In this document: piece by piece, positions 19,553 through 30,367 of the stretch
Position numbering within the stretch: the first letter of the stretch is position 1
Layout of the letters: the number at the start of each line of letters is the position of its first letter
NCBI RefSeq assembly: GCF_016097555.1
Contig: NC_054701.1
Span: 63,679,927-63,743,926 of the forward strand
Length of the DNA stretch: 64,000 nucleotides
Source of the DNA: Gigantopelta aegis
Lineage: Eukaryota > Mollusca > Gastropoda > Neomphalida > Peltospiridae
Direction: 5' to 3'
Notes under the pieces: model-generated
The model's database searches: none
Told to the model about the DNA's origin: nothing
Seen by the model: only the letters and a program-made list of their open reading frames with translations
Made by a program: the position numbers and the translations under genes

Positions 19553-19878
19553 AGAGGAAATATTTTATTTAACGACACACTCAGCACATTTTATTTACGG
19601 TTATATGGCATCAGACATATGGTTAAGGACCACACCTGTAGATATTGAGAGAGAAAACCCGCTGTTGCCACTTCATGGGCTACACTTTTCGATTAGCAGC
19701 AAGGGATCTTTTATATGCACCATCCCACAGACAGGGTAGTACATACCACGGCCTTTGTTATGCCAGTCATGGTGCACAGGCTGGAACGAGAAATAGCCCA
19801 ATGGGCCAACCGACGCGGATCGATTCCAGACTGACCGCGCATCGAGCGAGTGCTTTACTACTAGGCTATAGCCCATCC
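19553..19878 (-). mobile_element. tRNA-derived SINE, head B/tail 1, minus strand
   Basis: Head B on the minus strand is GGGGATGGGCTATAGCC with B box region GGAATCGATCC, then GGCCCATTGGGCTATTTCTCG, the shared body and tail 1. The head differs from type A (4551-4937) while the body and tail match. An imperfect duplication GCAGTA.A.AT flanks it. Confidence 0.85.
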
Positions 19879-20367
19879 CCGCAGTATACATTAACGATGA
19901 CGTTGGGAAACTGTTACAACGGCCTTGCGCATTATAATATAGATTAATTACAGTTCTAACAATGAAGAGAAACCCCAAGCAGTAAATTTTAAAGAAGCCT
20001 TAGCCACGTTATTAACATTTGATGACCTCTAGAACAACATTTAAAGGTCAAAATAATGGAAGAGTGTGGAGGCTACAGTCAAAATTAATCTTACCCTATA
20101 TAAATCTCAACATTCTTGGATACCCATTGGTATATGAAATAATCAAAGTTGAAGTACGTTGTATCATTGGCGTAGCCATGATTTTATATTGGGGGCTAGG
20201 CACACTGGGGAGGGGGCGGCCACATTATTTATGAGTCATATTATGGGGTGACAGTAGAATATATAACGTGGTGGGAGAAAAATATGAACATATTTATATA
20301 ATACAAATTGTAGTTCAGCACGTGTTATCCAAATTTAGTATCGGTACCACCAGTAGTCTGGAAGATC
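19879..20367. other. no gene seen
   Basis: Non-coding sequence of ordinary complexity. Confidence 0.4.
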
Positions 20368-20630
<263 letters not shown>

Positions 20631-20995
20631 GTTATAGGGACACCTGTCATATTTCGTTATAGAGATATAGCACGTTGTTGATTTTCACACTTCGTGGTGT
20701 AGCTCGAGTCACCCCCAGCCCTCCTCTTATTGATATTGATATGTAAGGGAAGGTAAGAGGAAACTCTATATAATGCTTTGGCAATCGTCGACAACCAAAT
20801 GGTCGAAAGCTGTTGTGTCTAAAAGACAATGTTTTTCCTAAATATGATGCCACAGAGCTTTAGTTTGATTATTCTCGAGTCCAGTCATAACACGAAGAAA
20901 CCCGACGCTTCTATGCGAAATGAATCTGCGCTTTACTTTCTTGTGACGTAGAGCAAAGCGTAAGCCCACGTGACATGTTATTACTGGTTGACTAC

Positions 20996-21366
20996 AGGGA
21001 CATACCCTAGTTTATAAACACTAAGGCATATTTTTGGTTATTATAACCGTTTTTGGTAACTTAAATCATACTTTACTTAGATTTTATTGTTTAGATTATC
21101 AATTTCCGTACATTCGAAGTGTTTTTATACATCATTGTGTTTTTAATATCACAAAATGCATTTCTCATATTTTTTAAAACGCACGTGCGTCACGGTCTGA
21201 GAAGTAACAGTTATACAGTATATTTTTAGAGGGTATTTTACCATTTCAAAGTCACAGACTCATGTTTCACTCAATTGTAACTTTATCCAGATGTGTTACA
21301 GGTTTGTAGATTAACTAAACTTAGTGTTAATATTTTACGGGCTGAAACTAGGGTATGTTCCTTTAA
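20996..21366. mobile_element. TTAA-type (piggyBac-like) MITE, family M3, copy 1
   Basis: Element 20996-21362, TTAA at 21363-21366. The end AGGGACATACCCTAGTTT is mirrored by AAACTAGGGTATGTTCCT. Full-length similarity to 45546-45917 (shared CATTCGAAG.GTTTTT, TTTTTAATATCACA, CACTAAGGCATATTTTT). The left TTAA is mutated here. Non-coding. Confidence 0.72.
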
Positions 21367-22505
21367 TGTCATGACTGGACTCGAGGTTCAACAAAAAACC
21401 ACTTGTCCCCCATGGTGTCCCACTGGGTCATATGCAGTCCCTTAACAAATAATGTTCTCAATTACTAGTATTGGTAATTTTAAAACAGAAAAAGAAGACT
21501 TGACAGCTGCGTTGTACGTTTATTGCATATATTGCACTTTATGAAACGATGTGTCATGCTTTACGTATATCACCCCAAGATAAAACGGTAAACTCCACAG
21601 ATGAAGAATCTACTGGCATTTATTGCTATTTCATTTACTGATAAAAATACATACAGCTGGCACTAGAATAGATATTAAAGGTTCAAGGCCATTGTTTTAA
21701 CAGTTTAATTTAATACCATTTACTAGGTTAATTAGGAGATAGATCACCTGTTTCCATTTTTTTCACCTCGAGAAGAAAAAATAAGGGAAACTGGTGATCT
21801 CCATTGTAAAATACTTTTTATTTTATTTTCTGTAAATTATATATGCTTTATTTTTAATGTAATATAAATAGCGAACTATTTTCATTCACGAAATTCTCCG
21901 AAGTTCCACTTCCACATTTTGTCAAACGTGTCTGTAACTGAATGACGTCATTCAATGAGAAGAGTCCATCGTGGGGGTAACTAAATTGGAAGTAAATTTT
22001 CAAAACTAGTTATATGAAAAATACTATTGTGTATTTGAACCAATTTTTATTTATATAGACGCAAAAATAACAACAAAAACAACATAATGCTTTAAACTCA
22101 AAGCAATACCAATAAACCACTTTGTAGATGGGAGAACATAAAAAAAAATCAAATACTCTGCAATATGGAACGGTCTGAAATGTAAACTTGTAAAAGTGTT
22201 TGTCGATGAACCAGATTTGGAATTTATTCGTTTTTATTTATTGTGCAACGTTGGTAATTCATATTTGTTGTGTGATAATGGTTGCGAATTTCAACTCTGC
22301 TGTCTGTCCAACTCGGCGTCTTCTACGTGTACGTCATCAATATTTACAAACAGTGACACTTCACCGTGTATAAATACACGTAAACAACGTTACAGTAGGT
22401 ACATTGACTTTCGGAGGTGGTATATCGCAGAATGAACCACTTGTAATCAGCCAATCAAAATTCTTGATTTCTTACAGATATTTTACAATAATAATTCGTG
22501 CAAGC
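21367..22505. other. no gene seen; one small hairpin
   Basis: AT-rich. GATCACCTGTTTCC near 21745 and GGGAAACTGGTGATC near 21787 form a short inverted repeat, possibly a MITE end pair. No coding region supported. Confidence 0.45.
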
Positions 22506-23322
22506 GTAAGTGTAGGATAATGTGTAAGAGTATGTATAGGATAATGTGCAAGAGTATGTATAGGATAATGTGCAAGAGTATGTATAGGATAATGTGCAAG
22601 AGTATGTATAGGATAATGTGCAAGAGTATGTATAGGATAATGTGCAAGCGCATGTATAGGATAATGTGCAAGAGTATGTATATGATAACGTGCAAGAATA
22701 TGTATAGGATTATGTGCAAGAGTATATATATAGGATAATGTAGAAGAGTGTGTAAGATAATGTGCAAGAGTATGTATATGATAATGTGCAGAGTATGTGT
22801 AGGATAATGTGCAATAGTATATAATATGCAAGAGTATGTATATTATAATGTGCAAGAGTATGTATAGGATAATGTGCAAGAGTATGTACAGGATAATGTG
22901 CAAGAGTATGTATAGGATAATGTGCAAGCGTATGTGTAAGATAATATGAAGAGTATGTACAAGATAATGTGCAGAGTATGTGTAGGATAATGTGCAATAG
23001 TATATAATATGCAAGAGTATGTATATTATAATGTGCAAGAGTATGTATAGGATAATGTGCAAGAGTATGTACAGGATAATGTGCAAGAGTATGTATAGGA
23101 TAATGTGCAAGAGTATGTGTAAGATAATATGCAAGAGTATGTATAGGATAATGTGCAAGAATATGTTTAGGATAATGTGCAAGAGTATGTATAGGATAAT
23201 GTGCAAGAGTATGCTTAGGATAATGTGCAAGAGTATGTGTAAGATAATGTGCAAGAGTATGTTTAGGATAATGTGCAAGAGTATGTGTAAGATAATGTGC
23301 AAGAATATGTATATGATAGTTG
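22506..23322. repeat. 24-bp minisatellite, ~34 copies
   Basis: Unit ATAGGATAATGTGCAAGAGT plus ATGT. Because 24 is a multiple of three, frames stay open for 70-276 codons (MYRIMCKS, or His/Leu/Ile-rich on the minus strand), but this is repeat translation. A segment with the rare variants GTGCAGAGTATGTG and GCAATAGTATATAATATGC occurs twice, 183 bp apart (from about 22783 and 22966), a higher-order duplication. Confidence 0.92.
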
Positions 23323-23561
23323 CGTGGATGAATCTCGTTTGAGACCTTTAGGCCAAAATTAGATTCACGAGCGCAACAAATTATAACATTGAGGACATTA
23401 TTCAACTGAAAACGAAGTACCCTCACAAAATTCCAACGAACTAATGCTAAAGTTTCTTTTGTTTAAGACACCACTAGAGCACATTGATTAATTAATCATC
23501 GGCTGTTGGATGTATTCAATGAGGTAAGTTTATTTCTTTAGCTCTTCTTCAGCTAAAATAC

Positions 23562-23978
23562 TTGAATGCAAGTGACCGGCCTCGGTGGCGTCATGGTTAG
23601 GCCATCGGTTTACAGGCTGGTAGGTACTGGGTTAGGATCCCAGTCGAGGTATGGGATTTTTAATCCAGATACCGACTCCAGACTCTGAGTGAGTGCTCCG
23701 CAAGGCTCAATGGGTAGATGTAAACCACTTGCACTGACCAGTGATCCATAACTGGTTCAACAAAGGCCATGGTTTGTGTTATCCTGCCTGTGGGAAGTGC
23801 AAATAAAAAATCCCTTGCTGCTAATCGGAAAGAGTAGCCCATGTAGTGGCGACAGCGGGTTTCCTCTCAAAATCTGTGTGGTCCTTAACCATATGTCTGA
23901 TGCCATATAACCGTAAATAAAATGTGTTGAGTGCGTCGTTAAATCATTTCTTTCTTTTCTTTCTTTGAATGCAAGTGA
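23562..23978 (+). mobile_element. tRNA-derived SINE, head A/tail 1, with perfect 14-bp TSD
   Basis: SINE 23576-23964, flanked by TTGAATGCAAGTGA at 23562-23575 and 23965-23978. The perfect duplication and complete head (CCGGCCTCGGTGGCG) mark it as a relatively young insertion and fix the family's ends. Confidence 0.92.
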
Positions 23979-24175
23979 TTTATTGCAAAATAAGGTCTTT
24001 AATAAATGTGTCTTTCCAGGAACTCGACTCTGCGTAGTAAAAAGGGCCGAATCTACTAGTCCTAAGTCAGGTTTATATTCTGTGTTGTAGGCCTAAGAAT
24101 GGAAAATGTGAGTCCTTGTACCTAAGACCACTTTCGACTTTCGACATCGAACTGCTGGTATTCATCCTATATCAA

Positions 24176-24486
24176 AGGGCGGAACGTAGCCCAGTGGTAA
24201 AGCGCCCGCTCGATGCGCGGTCAGTCTGGGATCGATCCCCGTCGGTGGGCCCATTGGGCTATTTCTCGTTGCAGCCAGTGCACCACAACTGGTATATCAA
24301 AGACCGTGGTATGTACTACCCTGTCTGTGGGATGGTACCTTGCTGCTTATCCAAAAAAGTAGCCCATAAAGTGGCGACAGCGGATTTGCTCTCTTTGTAT
24401 CTGTGTGGTCCTTAACCATATGTCTGACGCCATATAACCGTAAATAAAATGTGTTGAGTGTGTCGTTAAATAAAACATTTCCTTTC
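24176..24486 (+). mobile_element. tRNA-derived SINE, head B/tail 1
   Basis: Starts GGCGGAACGTAGCCCAGTGG (A box TAGCCCAGTGG), B box GGGATCGATCC, shared body and tail 1 ending AAAACATTTCC. First of three SINE units in a row. Confidence 0.87.
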
Positions 24487-24512
24487 TGGGGTATTAATTA
24501 TACTCTGGGAAA

Positions 24513-24676
24513 TTATACCTCATTCTCGTTCCAGCCAGTGCTCCACAACTGGTGTAACAAAGGCTGTGGTATGTGCTATTCTGTCTGTGGGATGGTGCAT
24601 ATAAAAGATCCCTTGCTGCTAATCGAAAAGAGTAGCCTATGCAGTGGCGACAGCGGGTTTCCTCTTTCTATATATG
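24513..24676 (+). mobile_element. SINE body fragment
   Basis: Starts ATTCTCGTTCCAGCCAGTG without a tRNA head and breaks off after GCGGGTTTCCTC, where the next SINE begins. The preceding phrase AAATTATACCTCATT recurs at 24942-24956, so this cluster has a duplicated flank. Confidence 0.75.
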
Positions 24677-24940
24677 CGGCGCAATGTAGCCCAGTGGTAC
24701 AGTGGTCGCTCGATGCGCGGTAGGTGTGGGATCGATCCCTGTCGGTGGGCCCATTGGACTAATTCTCGTTCCAGCCAGTGCACCACGACTGGTATATCAA
24801 AGGACGTGGTATGTACTCTCCAGCGGGTTTCCCTATTCTATATGTGTTGTTCTTAACCATATGTCTCATGCCATATAACCGTAAATAAAATGTGTTGAGT
24901 GCGTCGTTAAATAAAACATTTCTTTCTTTCTTTACACTCT
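24677..24940 (+). mobile_element. tRNA-derived SINE, head B/tail 1, internally deleted
   Basis: Head GGCGCAATGTAGCCCAGTGG and B box GGGATCGATCC. The middle of the body is deleted (GTATGTACTC joined to TCCAGCGGG), then tail 1. The 24-bp tandem array starts just after its CTTT tail. Confidence 0.83.
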
Positions 24941-24952
24941 GAAAAATTATAC

Positions 24953-25180
24953 CTCATTTGGCAGATCACTATATACCCCATTTGGCAGATGACAATATAC
25001 CCCATTTGGCAGATCACTATATACCCCATTTGGCAGATCACTATATACCCCATTTGGCAGATCACTATATATCCCATTTGGCAGATCACTATATACCCCA
25101 TTTGGCAGATCACAATATAAACCATTTGGCAGATCACTATATACCCCATTTGGCAGATCACTATATACCCCATTTGGCGT
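24953..25180. repeat. 24-bp tandem repeat, ~9.4 copies
   Basis: Unit CCCATTTGGCAGATCACTAT plus ATAC, repeated with few substitutions (ATCAC to GACAA in one unit). Translates as HYIPHLAD on plus, but there is no gene context. It directly follows a SINE tail, so the array may have expanded from SINE-adjacent sequence. Confidence 0.92.
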
Positions 25181-25542
25181 ATTTTTATCCCGGTGTCTTA
25201 TTGCCTCCACATAAATGTTCTATTTCTTTGACATTTTGCCAAACAAATTTGCAAGTCTATAAAGTAAATTAAAATTAATTGTATTATACCTTTAAAGTGT
25301 GTGCATGAGTTCACGAATGCGCGTACGAACGTGTATACACAAGTGCACATTTGTATCTTGAGAGCGAAGCCAAATATTTATAATAACAATGCTTAATAGA
25401 AACAAGCACAGAGAAAAATTAATATGAAAAATAAAATAAATAACATTTAAAGGTGTTGGTTTTTTAAAATTATGTTATTGGGAGGCATTATTTTTATGTA
25501 ACTTAAAATCCATACTACAACCACCCTCCCTGGATGTCTGCT

Positions 25543-25575
<33 letters not shown>

Positions 25576-25790
25576 CAGTTAAATATATAGGGTTTGTTAC
25601 TGGATAATCTGCTAAAAATAATAATCCCACCCACCTTAATTTTGTTTTCCAATGGAAATGCTACCCTGTCCTGTAAGATATGTCGATCTGCAAGCACGCA
25701 CAGATGACACAAGAGTATGATACGGGAAGGGGGGTGTCGGGATCAACTGCCTCCACACACCCAAACACACACCCTCATCCAGTGCTGGAG
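25181..25790. other. no gene seen
   Basis: AT-rich non-coding sequence with a short (TA)n at 25541-25565. Confidence 0.4.
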
Positions 25791-25935
25791 CAAAACTTCT
25801 TATTCGGCCAAAAAGGATGGAGATGTTCGGCCAAAAAGGATGAAGTCGTTCGGCTAAAATGAATTTGCCCGAAACATTTTCACCATGTATTTCCATCGTT
25901 TTACTCACAATATTAGTTATAATGCATGTAAAAAA
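25791..25935 (+). mobile_element. hAT-like MITE M1, fragment
   Basis: GAGCAAAAC, then TTGCCCGAAACATTTTCACC, CATGTATTTCCATCGTTTTAC and ATTAGTTATAATGCATG follow the order seen in copy A (12360-12490), with a duplicated TTCGGCCAAAAAGGATG unit. The right half is missing. Confidence 0.55.
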
Positions 25936-26660
25936 TTAATAATTATTCTTTTGGAACTCTATATTGCTGTTGGGTAATAATGAAAATATTAACAAACATG
26001 ATATCCAACTTTTAACATTTTCAAAACAAAATTTGAAGAAAAAAATGACCATGACCCTCTTCTTAACCTTAAAATATTGTTAGCCCGTATTAAAATACTA
26101 TTTTCTAATTTCAATATGAAAATATTTATATTACAATAATTTACAATGTCGTATAGTATTTTGACAGATAAGTAAAGTTATTAAAAGCAATTTAAAAATT
26201 AAAAATAAGGCACGGTACATTTTACATCAGTCTGTATAGACAATTTTACTTATTGTTAACACACAAAAGAAAGACAACTCCATTTAGCAAAAATGTACTC
26301 AGTCTTTTTAGATTTTTTGATGATGTTTAATTTATAATTAAAATTGATTAATAATTATAATTTATTAGTTCAGCCGATTGATAACATAATTTCTGATACA
26401 AAAATGTCCATCACTATGAAGATTACTACCTAATACATGCGAACATGTGGTGTCATATCGCAACAAACACTTACAAGTTCCATAGATCCTAATACATGTA
26501 GACTGCAATAAAATTGAAACTTATGGTGATTGGGTTTGGATGCGAGAGAAATGTTCATCCTAAGTTTTATTGGATACATGCATCATGCGCTGAATTTGAT
26601 TTTTTCAAATATGAAAGACATAAAATTTTAATGTCCATTACATATTTAAAAAAAAAAAAA
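25936..26660. other. no gene seen
   Basis: Very AT-rich non-coding sequence ending in an A run at 26650-26668. Confidence 0.4.
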
Positions 26661-26666
26661 AAAAAA

Positions 26667-26805
26667 AAAGCAGGCAGGAGAGCATATACCACGACCTTTG
26701 ATATACCATCTTGGGGCACAGGGTATGTCCAGCGAGGGGATGCAACCCTTCGATCCAAGCATCGTAGACGAGTGTTCTACCGGTTGAATTAGATTCTGCC
26801 CCCAG
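26667..26805 (-). mobile_element. SINE-like element with a third tRNA-type head
   Basis: Minus strand: GGGGGCAGAATCTAATTCAAC, then CGGTAGAACACTCGTCT (A-box region), GGATCGAAGGGTTGCATCCC (B-box region), and then the common body phrases GGTATATCAAAGGTCGTGG and CTCCTGCCTG. The head differs from heads A and B. Confidence 0.6.
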
Positions 26806-26925
26806 TCAGCAGGAGTGTTATATAGGGTTTTAAAATTTAGACGGCATTAATATAGTTCTATCACGTGAGTATCATGGTCTACGAAGGGTTGGAAGTGATT
26901 CTGATGTCTCTGAATCCTTGATAGA

Positions 26926-26935
26926 GGAGGGGGGG

Positions 26936-27028
<93 letters not shown>

Positions 27029-27055
27029 GGGAGAGAGGGGGGAGAGAGAGAAAGG
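26926..27055. repeat. (GA)n microsatellite
   Basis: About 110 bp of GA units with G-rich edges. Confidence 0.9.
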
Positions 27056-27079
27056 GGGCGACTGGGAGGGGTAACAGAA

Positions 27080-27440
27080 AGTAGAGGAAAATGCAGACAG
27101 TAGAGAAAGAAGAAAGGTAATCACTATATAGCTTAGCCCACAGACACATCTCAGAAACCCAATCAGTACGCCAATATTGGTCTGCTACTCGGAAAAAAAT
27201 GTCGTGAAATGCAATAAAAAACATGAAACGATTAATTATGTAAGCAATATTTTATTTCCGTTAAAGCGTACATGAAAACAGTTAACAGTTAATAAGATAT
27301 ATTTTTTATTATTATTGTTACAATTGTTTTTTTAATGAAGCTTACTGAATTAATAATTAGACAAAAGTTAAAGGTATATTTTCTTCTAAACAATGTGAGG
27401 TGTTTCTGTTTCTAACATACACATTTTTGTCCAGTTTTTC
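27080..27440. repeat. dispersed repeat joining the 5.2-kb and 8.2-kb modules
   Basis: 27090-27185 matches 5180-5280, and 27205-27430 matches 8140-8340, the 3' UTR region of the secreted-protein gene (shared AAACGATTAATTAT, AAGCAATATTTTA, GTACATGAAAA, GCTTACTGAATT). No coding exon of that gene accompanies it, which argues for a mobile or duplicated non-coding unit. Confidence 0.55.
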
Positions 27441-27985
27441 CCTTTGCCATATAATAGTCATGCGCATAAATAGTTCTAAGTCGCTTTAACTACCATTAAT
27501 AGATGTTGAGTGGTTATTGATGCTACATGGCCATCCTTCACTGTCTACCTCATATTCCAGAAACATGGAATGAACTTGCAGCACAAATATTTATTAACAA
27601 AACGCACACAAAAACCTAAAACCCCAACAAAAACAACACCACCAACAAACAAAGCAATAATAACAAACAAAACAACAACAACAAACAAATAATAACAAAC
27701 AAACAAACAACAAGCAACAAAAAACCCAGTTCACTATTAGAGGAGGAACCAGAAGATTTGACTTGGTAGCTGATATCTACATTGGGATCCATGTGTGTAA
27801 CCTTCCCAGGATGAGAACCCAACAGAATGTGTCTGGTGTAGAAATTCACTTCATACCTGCCAGATATATTGTTAGTGATCAGAAGCTCTTCCTGAATTCA
27901 TTCATTCACTGTTAGATTTATCTTTACAACAGAGCAATATTTATGAAAGATGACATGATATTTCCACTAAACAGGCTACAGATTT
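27441..27985. other. no gene seen; (CAA)n-rich patch
   Basis: AACAA/AAACAAAC-rich low complexity at 27596-27725; otherwise non-coding. Confidence 0.5.
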
Positions 27986-28094
27986 TCGAAGCTATCTTAG
28001 CGCTACGATATCATAAAACTATCAAAGGCCATGGTGTGACAGTGAAATGCACCTACGTCGGTTTTATGATATCGTAGTGCTAAGTTAGCTTCGA
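27986..28094. mobile_element. palindromic MITE, 34-bp arms
   Basis: Arms 27986-28019 and 28061-28094 match at 32 of 34 positions when inverted (TCGAAGCTA..TTAGC.CTACGATATCATAAAAC); loop 28020-28060. Too short to encode protein. Confidence 0.75.
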
Positions 28095-28230
28095 GACTAT
28101 TGACCCAGGTAGTGGGGATAACTTGTATGTTAACTGCAGGATGCTACTCCTATCAGTGACATCAAGTAGATATACAAAGGATTATCTGATAATATATCTG
28201 GCAGATAAAATTATACAGACACAATAAAAG

Positions 28231-28960
28231 ATGTTCTCTGAAATGTACCAAAATACAGCTGTCCGTACACAGAAAGAAGCAGACCTGCTTATGATTCCTC
28301 ATACTCGTAAAGCAATGAGGTGCATTTCTGCATCAAAGTCACAAACTGTTAGGTTCTTATCACGAGATGGTTACATGGTAGGCCTCAATGCACAAATAAA
28401 TATATATAAATCACAACCGGTCAATATGCAACCATTTTATAATGAACTGTGTCTAGATACTCAAATGGACAAATTGGTGATGGTGGACATTAATAAAGAG
28501 AATTCAATGTGTTCACAAAAGCTCAACATATAATAGAGATGCCAGCTTGGAATCGGTGATGAACCATACAATGAGGTCAGTGAAACTGATGCAGTTACTC
28601 TTGAGATGAAAGAAATTCAAGAACCCATCACCAAACCAAAGTGTTGAAACACTACCACATATCTCCGGAACATGGAAACAGCATACCCCCCAAAAAAATA
28701 TCTGAGCTCAAGATTCCATGCTACATCCAGATATTCTTGACTTGGTTGGTGTTAAGGGGTGTGGTATATTTGTGTCTGTGCCGACAGAGGTGCAAGCCAC
28801 ACTAGAATCTGTGATAGAACTGATAAGATGCAACTGTGGTGTCAGTAAGTCAGGCAGATGTACCTTTAGTTTAAGCGACACAACCTTCAATGTACAGAGC
28901 GCTGCATGCGTGAAGGTGATGAGGACTGCTGCAGTAGGCCTATGCATTCTATTACAGACA
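28231..28960 (+). other. possible decayed coding sequence, family unknown
   Basis: An open stretch 28231-28533 has gene-like composition (ADLLMIPHTRKAMRCISASK, LDTQMDKLVMVDINKENS). Further on 28718-28960 reads LIRCNCGVSKSGRCT, a Cys-rich phrase. Stops and frameshifts lie between. No ATG context, splice sites or domain that I can name; it could be an old mobile-element or host-gene fragment. Confidence 0.3.
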
Positions 28961-29311
28961 AAGAAGTTTGTTTGTTTTATTTAACGACGCCACTAGAGCA
29001 CATTGATTTTTTATCTTATCATCGGCTATTGAACGTCAAACATATGGTCATTCTGACACTGTTTTTTTAGAGGAAACCCGCTGTCACCACATAGGCTACT
29101 CTTTTACGACGGGCAGCAAGGGATCTTTTATTTGCGCTTCCCACAGGCAGGATAGCACAAACCATGGCCTTTGTTGAACCAGTTATGGATCACTGGTCGG
29201 TGCAAATGGTTTACACCTACCCGCTGAGCCTTGCGGAGCACTCGCTCAAGGTTTGGAGTCGGTATCTGGATTAAAAATCCCATGCCTCACCGAGGCCGAT
29301 AGACAAAGAAG
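28956..29311 (-). mobile_element. chimeric SINE: head A + body + tail 2, with 11-bp TSD
   Basis: SINE 28967-29300, flanked by AGACAAAGAAG at 28956-28966 and 29301-29311. On the minus strand it has a shortened head A (GGCATGGGATTTTTAATCCAG onward) and the same body as the other copies, but it ends in tail 2 (on plus: TTTAACGACGCCACTAGAGC, GATT..ATCATCGGCTATT) instead of tail 1. The single TSD around the whole unit shows the combination moved as one element. Confidence 0.88.
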
Positions 29312-30100
29312 ATACCTAATATGCCATTATGAATTATAGTTTACAGTACGTATGTTCCTTTATTTCATTAGTTTAAAATATAAAACATAAAAATAAATGT
29401 ACTTAGGAACACAAAATTACATTTGTATGTGGACTAAGAGAAACAGTATTTACCAAGTGATTAAATTGGTGGCCATTTTAAATTGCCATATGGCTGCCAT
29501 TTTAAAGTTTAAGATGTTTGCCATGACTGGATGACTATAAATAAAAAATCATTAACTACTGCTTCTGCGTTAACTAGGAGTTTAGATATAAGAAACATAA
29601 TAATATTATATTAAAATAGTGGCCATTTTGAATTTCAAGATAGTGATATGATTGAATAACTATACAAATTAACCAACCAATTGACGGACTACAGAAATGT
29701 ACATAGACAACAACAACAAAATTGTGCTTCTACATTAACATAGAGTTCAGATATTTTGATAAATATATTAAAAATGATGGCCAGTTTGAATTTCAAAATG
29801 GTTGCCATTTATGTATTTTCTAATAATTTAGTAATAAAATGTGTTTCTCTCCTCGAATTATAGTAATTAAAAAGCCAAAAACATTCTCGCTGCATTTTCC
29901 CCTTTTGTTGCCTTCTTGGTGGACTAATTCACTGCTAGGCCCTATATATAGTCCTTTTGCGTCAAACGGGAACTGATGAACGGACATGTTATATAATTCT
30001 ATATAAAAAAATAGTGTTAAGTATCATCAGATTCTTTAGTATAGGCCTACAAAGTAAATAAAAAATTTTAATGTGGGAACGAAGGCAAATGCTGAAAATT
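29312..30100. repeat. degenerate TGGCCATTTTGAATTTCAA repeats; otherwise no gene
   Basis: Variants of GGCCATTTTGAATTTCAAGAT occur around 29470, 29620 and 29780 with related GTTGCCATTT phrases between. No coding region seen. Confidence 0.5.
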
Positions 30101-30104
30101 TCAC

Positions 30105-30164
30105 GGTTGATTATTATTATTATTTTAATTATTATTATTATTTTATTTTGTTATTATTTTTAAA

Positions 30165-30217
<53 letters not shown>
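30105..30217. repeat. (ATT)n-(TA)n microsatellite
   Basis: ATT trinucleotides followed by TA dinucleotides immediately upstream of the Penelope-like element. Confidence 0.9.
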
Positions 30218-30220
<3 letters not shown>

Positions 30221-30305
30221 GTCGTTTTCGAGTTGAAAGACGCCATTTTATAGAGTGCTCAACCGTGTGGGAGCCAGATATATCGTTAAAAAGTGTATGT
30301 TTTTC

Positions 30306-30367
30306 TCTACATGACAGGCTTGTTTCGTGAGAGAGTTGAATTATTGCTCTCACTCATCAGATGTAGA
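30306..30367 (-). ncRNA. hammerhead ribozyme (type I, short stem III), left copy
   Basis: Minus-strand mirror of the 31768-31829 ribozyme and identical to it over all 62 nt. Stem I is 30361-30367 with 30306-30312, the CUGAUGA core is 30354-30360, stem II is 30347-30353 with 30327-30333, GAA is 30324-30326 and stem III is 30321-30323 with 30314-30316. Predicted cleavage is after the C at 30313. It would act only in a transcript of the minus strand. Confidence 0.88.

Noticed and set aside
22472..23426. Open frames of 238 and 276 codons on the minus strand
   Set aside because: Translation of the 24-bp minisatellite only.
24953..25180. CRISPR-like array
   Set aside because: Units are 24-bp head-to-tail repeats without unique spacers, in a eukaryotic context.
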